Of a DNA stretch of 18,191 nucleotides, positions 10,101 to 18,000 are shown piece by piece. The DNA comes from Pigoraptor vietnamica (Eukaryota > Opisthokonta > Filasterea). Every line of letters begins with the position of its first letter. Position 1 is the stretch's first letter. The stretch spans positions 1 to 18,191 of the forward strand of contig CALSCQ010001793.1 of NCBI GenBank assembly GCA_943704525.1. The letters run 5' to 3'. The position numbers were made by a program, and so were the translations under genes. The notes under the pieces are model-generated. The model saw only the letters and a list, made by a program, of their open reading frames with translations, was not told where the DNA came from and did no database searches.

Positions 10101-10126
10101 TTGTCGAGTTGCAGCGCACGCGGTGA
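7118..10126 (+). CDS. Three-SH3 adaptor with CPI motif and C-terminal coiled coil (CIN85/CD2AP-like)
   Basis: Seven exons give 674 residues: 7118-7121, 7246-7536, 7757-8130, 8215-8257, 8495-9495, 9669-9731 and 9878-10126. SH3-1 spans residues 5-58 (GWWEG, IFPANFV), SH3-2 106-158 (GWWEG, LFPSNFV) and SH3-3 241-294, where the second Trp of the WW pair is Ala. Pro/Ala/Lys-rich linkers with many PxxP motifs follow. Residues 540-557, LHHATLDRPKKARGSRLP, resemble the capping-protein-interaction motif of CD2AP/CIN85/CARMIL. A coiled coil (about 627-672) closes the protein. This order matches CIN85/CD2AP, adaptors linking receptor endocytosis, Cbl-type ligases and actin capping. The first coding exon is only ATGG, in a strong start context (GCCATGG). 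An in-frame ATG at 7215 could start translation without that splice and would add 14 residues at the N-terminus. The architecture is firm; orthology is an inference. Confidence 0.88.
8284..8410 (+). repeat. Degenerate GT/GTGC-rich tract in SH3-gene intron 4
   Basis: This interrupted GT-rich stretch lies inside the 237-nt intron 8258-8494. It resembles the RagC intron-4 tract but is more degraded. Confidence 0.6.
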
Positions 10127-10393
10127 CAATGAACACGACTGTGCACGTTCAGTGGGCCCACGGCAACACGCGTGGACTGTGACGAAGTTGAGCAAGCGCA
10201 GCACACACTGGCCAACCACTCTTGCGCAAAAGCGATGTAATTAAAATTCCCAAAACAAAATTCCCAAAACACCTGCGCGAAACAGGCGCCCGACTGGCCA
10301 CGCGGCGCACGAGATTGCACACACAAGCAGCGAAAATCACACAGACGGCCATGTCGTGGCGGCCCCTGGCACGGCGCGGGGTGCTGCCTGCGC
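10127..10393. other. Convergent 3' spacer between the SH3 adaptor and the orphan membrane-protein gene
   Basis: These 267 bases lie between two facing stop codons and should contain both 3' UTRs. I see no coding potential. The middle is AT-rich and carries a perfect 14-bp tandem duplication at 10243-10270. Confidence 0.6.
10243..10270. repeat. Perfect tandem duplication of AAAATTCCCAAAAC
   Basis: The 14-mer AAAATTCCCAAAAC occurs twice without spacer, at 10243-10256 and 10257-10270, in the AT-rich centre of the convergent spacer. It may be part of a 3'-end processing region, but no standard polyadenylation hexamer is visible. Confidence 0.8.
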
Positions 10394-11494
10394 TCAGACC
10401 GTGTTCCAGTCGACCGGCGCCTTCTTGTCGCTCGGCGAGTCCGCGAGGGGAAGGGGCGTGTAGCGGATGTGCGCGCGGACGTTGTTGCGGGCATTGGCAC
10501 CCTTCGAGCGGCAGCGCGCGCGCAGGCAGCAGGCGAGGGCCGTGAGCGCGGCGAGTGCGGCGACGCCCACACCCACGAGGAACGCAATGCGGCCGGCAAG
10601 GGGCCAGTGGCGCATGAAGCGCAGCGGCTTGGCGTCCCAGAACCGGTGGTGGCCGTGGTGGCCGTGCGGTCCCCAGGGTCCAAAGGGACCAAAGGGGCGG
10701 CCGTGCGGGCCAAAGGGACCCGGCGGGGGGAAGGGGAACGGCCCGTGGTGCGGCGGGGGGAACGGGCCGTGGTGCGGCGGCGGGGGCATCGGGCCGTGGT
10801 GAGGGGGCTTCATGTCGCCGTCCTCGGGGGCCTCGTCGCCCTCGTCCCACGCGTCCGCGTTGTCTTCGCCCGTCGGCACGTTCATCGGTTCGTCGTCGCC
10901 CGCGGGCGCGCCGTCGAACTCGTCGTCCTCGCCGTCATCCGACGCATTCGGCGCCACATCGTCCCCTTCATTGCCGCCCACGTAATCCCCCTCACCATCC
11001 TCGGGCGCTTCGTCCGTGTCCTCATCATCGGTTTCCTCACCGCCATCGTACGCGACGTCGTCGTCGGCGTCGGCGTCGGGGGCTTCGTCCGTGTCCTCAT
11101 CATCGGTTTCCTCACCGCCATCGTACGCGACGTCGTCGTCGTCGTCGGCGTCGTCAGGCACCGCGACATCGTCCTCGCCGTCGTTGTCAGGCACCGCGAC
11201 GTCGCCGTCGTCCTCGGGGATTGTGACTGCGGGGGTGTCGTCCTTCGGCAGGCCGTCAGGTTCCGCCTCGTCGCCGCCAAACTGCGCATCCCCAGACACA
11301 ATGATCACACCATCGCCAGTCTCAACAATCTCAACGTCGTTGCCTCCGAGTGCGCGCTGCGACATTAATAAGGGAGGGTAAGAATGAGGACAATCAAACC
11401 AAAGTACATCACAACAACGTGCCTTGTTCACGGCCGCAGGGCGCGCGTACGCCGTCGCCACGAGGGCGAGGAGAAAAAGCACCGCCAACTTCAT
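10394..11494 (-). CDS. Orphan secretory / type I membrane protein, acidic and His-Pro-Gly rich
   Basis: I do not recognise a family. The ATG at 11494 opens a classic signal peptide (MKLAVLFLLALVATAYA, then RPAA). A probable 75-nt intron at 11357-11431 (donor GTGAAC, pyrimidine-rich end TTATTAATGTCGCAG) would leave 341 residues; unspliced, the frame stays open and gives 366. The ectodomain is strongly acidic (Asp/Glu with Ala/Gly) and includes a 25-residue tandem duplication. Next is a segment of PPHHGP and FGPFGPWGP-type repeats with His-Gly-His clusters. One hydrophobic segment (about 278-299) follows, then a basic Cys/Arg anchor and a tail of about 42 residues containing YTPL. The layout suggests a cell-surface or vesicle protein with an extracellular acidic stalk. 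The His cluster could bind metal, but that is inference. The donor is weak because it lacks the local +5 G. Confidence 0.75.
   Translation of the reverse strand: MKLAVLFLLALVATAYARPAAVNKARCCDVLWFDCPHSYPPLLMSQRALGGNDVEIVETGDGVIIVSGDAQFGGDEAEPDGLPKDDTPAVTIPEDDGDVAVPDNDGEDDVAVPDDADDDDDVAYDGGEETDDEDTDEAPDADADDDVAYDGGEETDDEDTDEAPEDGEGDYVGGNEGDDVAPNASDDGEDDEFDGAPAGDDEPMNVPTGEDNADAWDEGDEAPEDGDMKPPHHGPMPPPPHHGPFPPPHHGPFPFPPPGPFGPHGRPFGPFGPWGPHGHHGHHRFWDAKPLRFMRHWPLAGRIAFLVGVGVAALAALTALACCLRARCRSKGANARNNVRAHIRYTPLPLADSPSDKKAPVDWNTV
11007..11141 (-). repeat. 75-nt tandem duplication in the acidic ectodomain coding region
   Basis: About 60 nt starting at 11007 recur nearly exactly from 11082, a 75-nt (25-codon) offset. 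They encode two copies of a DDVAYDGGEETDDEDTDEAP block. The near-identity at DNA level points to a recent in-frame duplication. Confidence 0.85.
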
Positions 11495-12184
11495 GGTGCC
11501 TCAAATAGTGACTTTCAGAAAAAAAAAACACACTTCACATTAATAAAAGGGATTCGGTTTTTGGTGCGACCAGCCGCAGTGGGTGAGGGTGGCACAATTT
11601 TGCTGACGACCGAGCACAACACCGCAAATATCGGGCTTACATAATAAGAATTGGTTGAATTATTATGGAATGCTTTGGAAAATATTTACTTATCCATGGT
11701 ATTCAAAACCACCGCTCGTCTAGACGCAATGATGATGGCATTACGAAGCAGACAGTACAACTCCTGAGTGCTTGGAGGCCCACCCTCTGAGCGCACAGTC
11801 ACCAATTCACTCTTTGTCGGCCAGCGCGTCGGTACGGACCGACCGCTCGCGTCGTGATGTTCTGAATAGGGGACTGGACCAGAATGAAGTCCCTCAAAGA
11901 ACTTGCTATGCCACCAATGAGTGTACGCAAAAAATTCTCACCCCGACACGCACGCCATCCATGTATTAATTATTTGTAATGTGGCCGTCCATTGCCTTGA
12001 GCTATGAGACGGATCGTCCTGTCGACACGTCACTTTCGTTTAACACAAAACTGTGGCACAAGTTGCACGGTTAAATGTGACTGCTAATACGTTTATGTGC
12101 ACCACTCCGAATTTTGCGCGTGGAACACGATTCAACCTTGCTATAGGTAAATTGTAGACACTACACGCGCTCATACATGCGCGT

Positions 12185-12233
12185 CAGTAGTGAGATCTAT
12201 CTACTGCGTTTGGAGTGATCACTGCATGTGATC
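12185..12233. repeat. Cluster of short palindromes / inverted repeats
   Basis: CAGTAG (12185-12190) and CTACTG (12201-12206) are inverted around a central AGATCT. GTGATCAC (12215-12222) is a perfect palindrome. GATCAC (12217-12222) and GTGATC (12228-12233) form a 6-bp stem with a 5-nt loop. Confidence 0.7.
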
Positions 12234-12310
12234 GCAACACTCACACACGTAAGTCGAAGTACAAATAGATAAGGGAGGATGAAGTAATTAGAGCAATTGA
12301 AATCCTGATA

Positions 12311-12338
12311 ACGAAACGATATGTGTCATATGTTTCGT
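12311..12338 (-). repeat. Strong hairpin just downstream of the TAF4 stop codon
   Basis: ACGAAAC(G)ATATG at 12311-12323 is complementary to CATATGTTTCGT at 12327-12338, across a 3-nt loop (12324-12326). This gives 12 base pairs with one bulged base. It lies 45-72 nt past the TAF4 stop, probably within the 3' UTR. It could affect 3'-end formation or RNA stability, or be a remnant of a small inverted-repeat element. Confidence 0.65.
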
Positions 12339-12382
12339 GACCCCAGTGACGATTTAGCTTGACTTCTTCCACTCCATTTTAA

Positions 12383-14741
12383 TCACACTGTCGATGTCTT
12401 TTCCTGACGAGACATGGACAGCCACTGAATTCGCAATTGCGACAACCGCATCGCGAATTCTGGGTCTTGTTCGAGCAGAAACAAAAGGTCTTTGGGTGAA
12501 AGCTTTTGCCTTGAGCGTCCTACAGTTCGACAAGAAAACAAATGTAAGTTCCCAGCATTGAGAGATAGATAATAACACCCGGAGGCACGTACCCTGTACT
12601 CCTGCATTGCCAATATTTCGGGTTGGATCCTTGTGGGCATCGGGCTGCTGCGTAACGAATAGGAAGTGAGACAGGAGCCGCCAGACCTTGCCGGCATAGC
12701 TCATGCACGCAAGCCGCGTAACTCACCCCGACAACCTTCTGAGGATTTCTGCAAAACAAGGGACAGTGTTAGAGAGATGGACGCTACACCCTAAACCATT
12801 TCTATTCATTAATAGAGTGATGCTACCATCCATTTCAATACACACTAACTCACCGTCGCCCAAGACCTTTAACAACAGTCGAGAGATTATCCCGCGCCTT
12901 GTTTGCCGGGTCAACTTCCATAACCATTCGCTCATGCTTTTCTTTCTTTGTCTTCTTGCCACCCTTCACAAAAATTAAGTTGTCAAACAATCTGATGGTT
13001 ATGGCACGGATAACAACCAACTAGACTTACCCCTCCCGCCGCAGCCTCTGCCGCAGCCGATTCCTTCTTCTTTTCCAGTTCAATTTCAAATTTCGAGAAC
13101 TCCGCGATCTTAGTTCGGAGCATCTGCACTTGCTTGAGTACTTCTGTCGTGTACTCCACCTCAAACTTGGACGTGAGCATGTCGGACCGATGCTCACTGA
13201 TCAGTCGGACCTACGTTTAGGCAAGATATGCATACATAAGTTTAAACGGCCGGCAAAAAAGTCCGGGATGAGAGTTTCAACAAACCTTCTCCAAAAGATT
13301 CTTGAGATATGCGCGCAAAGCTTCCGAGACACACACTCGCACTTCCTTGCGAGATCCCTCGCGCAACCCGACACGGTACACTGCAAGCCGACTGCCATTA
13401 GATAACTACGCTCTGGCACCCACACTCAATGCAACATTTCCTCACCAATGCGATCGATGCGCTCCCGCAACATTTCGTCGTCCACAAACGGCACAAATGG
13501 CGCCTGTGCATGGCGGACGCCCGTGGCCCTTGCGGCAGGCAGAGCCTCCAACAGCCTCTGGGACTCCTCCTGCAGGGCCATATCAACTCGTCAGAGCCAC
13601 CGCTGACACCAGCGACCGGCGCATACGCCGCAGTTACCTCAGGATTGACGCCGCTCCCTGCAAGCACGTCGTTGAAGTCCTCCTCCTTCTCCTTCTCCGC
13701 GGCGCGCTCAGCCCGCGCAGCCACGAGCGCTGCCGGTGGTTCGGCAGCCGGCATGCTGCTGACCGGCGGCGCCTCCGGGGCCCCCGTGGGTCGCGCGAGC
13801 ACCCGAGGCGCACCAGCGACCGCCGCGGGCGAACCGCCAGGCGCGGGAGAAGCGACGACTGGCTGGGGCGGCGCAGCGACGCGGGTGAGCGCGGCGGCAG
13901 GGGCGGGGCTCGAAGCCGGCGACGCGGTCACGGTGCCAAACCCCGCCGGTGAGGGCGCATCAGACGCAACGCCGCCAGTACGCTGCCGCTTTGCCCTGAG
14001 GAGATGCACATACGCACAAATGAGATACATGAGCCGCGTATCGAGATGCAGGGTCGTCACCACAACTACCCACGGTCGGGACTCGCCACCCTCTTCATCC
14101 GCTTTGCCGCGCTTGGCCTTCGAAATCGAAGCCGTACTACGCGCCACATGCTCAATGTCCATATTCGGAATTTCGATGGGCACGATGCCGGCTGCGTTGC
14201 GCCGCAACGAAAAGTACGTCTTGTGCTTGTTCACGAGGTCGATGGAGCGCTTTGGCGTTGGGTCCAGCGCGGGGGGGAAGAAAAAGTTGATAAAGATTGT
14301 GAGCGCGCGCATCTTCACGACCGTCTCCCAGCGGGCGTCCGACTGAATGACGCCGGGCATGGCCGTGAGAAGGTCCACAGTCTCCCGCGCCGCCTGCTGC
14401 AGCGCCGCAAGCAGCTCCGTCAGCAGCTGCCGCCGCCGCTGGAGCGCCTCTTCGGGACCCGCGGCGTCGTTGACCTTCTCGATGGCGCTGTGCGTGTTGT
14501 AGTGCCGCTCCGTGATGCGCTTGTAGAGGTCAAACGCGCGGTCCACGAGCACCCCCGCGTCCCGGTCGTGCGCCAGCAGCGTTTGCAGCACCTTCTTGTC
14601 GCCGGGCTCAACAGTGCGCGCAAAAGCCGCGTGGAAGTCGGCAAGTGCCCTGTGGCGCGCCTCGGTCTCGCCGGGGTCGCGCTCGAGCACCGCCTGCAGC
14701 ACGCCCGCGAGCATGCTCTCCTTCTCCTTCTTCTCCGCCAT
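12383..14741 (-). CDS. TAF4: Transcription initiation factor TFIID subunit 4 (TAF4)
   Basis: TAF4 pairs with TAF12 through a histone fold and is a core scaffold of TFIID. Nine exons give 582 residues: 14741-14074, 13995-13638, 13569-13446, 13380-13286, 13210-13031, 12963-12854, 12748-12727, 12647-12593 and 12519-12383. All reading frames fit across GT-AG introns of 65-105 nt. Residues 1-220 form a helical region I do not recognise. A candidate nuclear-localisation PAKRQRT (223-229) and a Pro/Ala-rich linker follow. The TAF4 core (about 332-475) contains SGVNPEEES, a histone-fold-like helix (MLRERIDRI), SEALRAYLKNLLEKVRLISEHRSD and a charged coiled coil. The far C-terminus KLSPKDLLFLLEQDPEF (543-559) is the conserved distal TAF4 helix. 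I see no TAFH domain. Exon 7 is a 22-nt micro-exon and exon 8 begins at a CAGCAG tandem acceptor. One donor (13637, GTAACT) lacks +5 G. Confidence 0.85.
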
Positions 14742-15001
14742 TGCTCCCGAGGCCCAGTGCAGCAACGGCGCACGAGGCAACGCAGCCCAAGTGCCCAATC
14801 AGCGCACGCACGGTACGAGTGACGAACGAATTTCAGCAGTAGCGTTAACACGGATCAGCTGACGTCACGTGGCTGCATCACCCACCTGTGTGTGGTGTGT
14901 GTGTGGGCGCGGAGCAAAACGCACCCCGGCACTCGCGCAGGGCGACACGGCGGAGAGTAGTGCCACTGACTCCCGCATTCACTAGGGCTCACGGGGCTCC
15001 C
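14742..15001. promoter_or_regulatory. Divergent promoter region between TAF4 and the CAP-Gly protein gene
   Basis: This 260-bp spacer separates two opposite start codons. Its most notable element is an overlapping composite: an E-box CAGCTG (14856-14861), a perfect CRE/ATF palindrome TGACGTCA (14860-14867) and GTCACGTG (14864-14871). A short GT-rich run is at about 14886-14904. No TATA box is seen. Confidence 0.55.
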
Positions 15002-18000
15002 ATGGACTCTCGCGTGAGACAGCCGTCCTCTCTCATTCCCCCCGCGCGCGTGCGGCCCACCGGCACCGCTGCGGGCGCGGGCACAACTTCGCGCGCCAGA
15101 CCTGGTGGCGAAGATGCGTCCGAGGGACCGACTGCGCCTGCGCTTGCGCTGGGTGCGCGCGTGTGCGTGCCGGGGGGAAAGGCGGGCGTGCTGCGCTTCA
15201 AGGGCGCGCTGCCCGTCAAGCCCGGCGAGTGGGCCGGCGTGGACCTCGACGAGCCCGCGGGGAAGAACGACGGCACGCTGAACGGCGTCCGCTACTTCGA
15301 CTGCAAGGGACCCAACCACGGCGTCTTCATCCTCGCCTCAAAGCTCCTTCCGGAGGGCGCCGCGGGTGACGGCGATGCAGCACACACGCCGTCCAAGGGT
15401 GCGTCGGACGCGCCCGCCGCCGCCACTCCGAGCCCTGCCGCGCTCGTCCGCTCCTCTTCTGTGCGCAATCTCGCGGGTACGACAGGCATGCGTTCGCGAG
15501 GGGTGTCGTCGGCTGCTGCGCCGGCGGATGCGCCTGCGGACGCGCCCCCGGTGCCTGCCGACGGTGCCGTGGCCGTGGGCGACCGCGTGGTTGTAGGCGG
15601 GTCGAAGGCGGGCGTGCTGCGCTTCCGCGGCCCCACCAAGTTTGCCGAGGGCGAGTGGGCCGGCGTGGAGCTCGACGAGCCCCTCGGGAAGAACGACGGC
15701 GAGGTCAAGGGCTTCCGGTACTTTCGGTGCCGTCCCAAGCACGGCGTGTTCGCGCCCGTGGACAAGGTGGTGCGCGAGCCACCGCCGCAGCCACTCGCGC
15801 GGCGCATGGCGTCGCTCTACACGCCCACGGCCGTCAGCGTGTCCGGGGGTGGCGTCGGTGTGGGGTCGAGCGAGGCGCCGCTGTCGCTGCTCGCCGCCAA
15901 GCACCCCGGCATCGACGTCGACAGCCTGGCCGAGTGCGACGCAGCCCTCCACCGCGTCTCGGAGAAGGTCGAGCGCCTTGCCGTCGAGAAGCGCCGCGGT
16001 CGCATGCAGGGCGCCGACGCAGGGGCGGTGGCCGCGTCAGCGCCGTTGGAGCTGTCCGCAGCCACGCACGAAGGCGATGTGGCTGCGCTGCGGGCGCGGC
16101 TGGATGAGATGCAGCGCGCGCTGTCCGCGCAGGAGGAGGCTCACCGTGCCGAAATCGCGCGAAGGGAGATTGACGCCGAGTCCCTGCGCGCGGTGGCGGC
16201 GACCGTGTCCGCACGCGCGACCGGCGACGCGGATGTGACGCTGCGGCGCACTCGCGCGGAGAAGGAGTCCCTCGAACAGCAGCTGCTCCAGTGCGCACAG
16301 ACAATAGGAACGCTGCGGTCCCGCGTGGGCGAGCTTGAGCGCGCGGCTGCCGCATCCGATGCGGTGGCCACTGCGGCCCTCACAGCGGACGCCGTCGCAG
16401 TGCAGCTCAAGCAAGAGCTGCAGGAGAGGGACGGTGTCGTCGCACAGTTGGAGCTCCAGACAGCCACGCTATCCCGCGTGATCGAGTCGCTGACGGAGGG
16501 CTTCCGGCAAACGCAGCGCGAAAACGCCAACCTGCAGGCGCTCCTCGTCGCGCGGGAGAAGGAGCTTGAGATTGCGAACGGCAAGCTCGACCGCCTTGAG
16601 CGCGGCGCCCGCGACGGCGAATTTGCTTCGCTGGTGGCCGCACTGGCCGGATCGTCGGGACCGATGACGGAGACGATGCGCCTTGCCCTCGCAGCGCGCG
16701 ACCGAGAGCTCGCCAGGGCGCAGGCACGGGCTGCGGAGCTCGAGGCGCTGACGGCAAAACTGTCCGAGTCGCTGTCTCTTGTGTCGACTGGGGAATCGAC
16801 GTTGTCCAAGCGGGGTCGAGGCGATGCGCACGACGGGGAGCAAGGGAGCCGAAGCAGCCTCGACGCTCTCGAGGAGGAAGTCGCGCAGCTACGGGCGCTT
16901 GTGCGTACGCGCGATGCGCAGCTGACGGAGGCGGCTGCGGCTGCGCAGGTCGCTGCGTCCCGTGTGAGGGATTTGGAGGAACAGCTGCAGCGCTCGTTGT
17001 CGGACCACGCTGAGGTGCTTGCCGAGAAGGCGCGATTGGAGGCTTCGCTCGACGCTGCAGCCTCAGCCCTGGGAAAGGGCGTGACGGTAGAAGCTTTGCC
17101 ATCCGAAGTCGTCGCTCTCAAAGAGTGTCTGATACAGAACAGCGTGACGAGCGAAGAGCTGCGCGCGACGCTGGAGAAGAGTGCGGGGGAGACGGCGGTG
17201 GAGCTGCAAGCGCGGACGGAAGCTCTTCATGCCGCCGAGGGGCGCGTGACGGAGCTGGAGAGCACCGTAGCGGCGAAGGAGACTGAGGTAGCCGCGTTGA
17301 CGGCGAAGGCAGCTGAGGCGCAGACGACGATCGAAGAGCTGCGCTCGACGTTGGAGAAGAGTGCGGGGGAGACGGCGGTGGAGCTGCAAGCGCGGACGGA
17401 AGCATTGCATGCCGCCGAGGGGCGCGTGACGGAGCTGGAGAGCACCGTAGCGGCGAAGGAGACTGAGGTAGCTGCGTTGGTGGCGAAGGCGGCTGAGGCG
17501 CAGACGACGATAATAGAACTGCGCGCGACGCTGGAGAAGAGTGCGGGGGAGACGGCGGTGGAGCTGCAAGCGCGGACGGAAGCTCTACATGCCGCCGAGG
17601 GGCGCGTGACGGAGCTGGAGAGCACCGTAGCGGCGAAGGAGACTGAGGTAGCCGCGTTGACTGTGAAGGCGGCTGAGGCGCAGACGACGATCGAAGAACT
17701 ACGCTCGACGCTGGAAAAGAGTGCGGGGGAGACGGCGGTGGAGCTGCAAGCGCGGACGGAAGCGTTGCATGCCGCCGAGGGGCGCGTGACGGAGCTGGAG
17801 AGCACCGTAGCGGCGAAGGAGACTGAGGTGGCTGCGTTGGTGGCGAAAGCGGCTGAGGCGCAGACGACGATCGAAGAACTGCGCGCGACGTTGGAGAAGA
17901 GTGCGGGGGAGACGGCGGTGGAGCTGCAAGCGCGGACGGAAGCACTTCATGCCGCCGAGGGGCGCGTGACGGAGCTGGAGAGCACCGTAGCGGCGAAGGA

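Larger units (their letters stand above)
11495..12382. other. AT-richer gene-free stretch between the orphan membrane-protein gene and TAF4
   Basis: These 888 bases lie upstream of the minus-strand secretory gene and downstream of TAF4. They hold an A-tract with TTAATAAAA at about 11519-11548, a candidate core promoter for the secretory gene. They also hold several palindromes (12185-12338). A minus-strand frame of roughly 85 codons without an initial Met ends at about 11674. Its sequence resembles no family I know and no splice set convinces me, so I do not call it a gene. I saw no tRNA, snRNA or rRNA signature, although a divergent small RNA could be missed by eye. Confidence 0.5.

Noticed and set aside
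10467-11381. Plus-strand open frames over the orphan membrane-protein gene
   Set aside because: The minus frame has a signal peptide, membrane span and start codon in order. The plus frames are Val/Arg or Ser-rich reversals of Asp/Glu codons.
11772-11969. 65-residue plus-strand frame in the AT-richer spacer
   Set aside because: It begins at a non-ATG codon, has no recognisable composition or motif, and no splice or promoter support.
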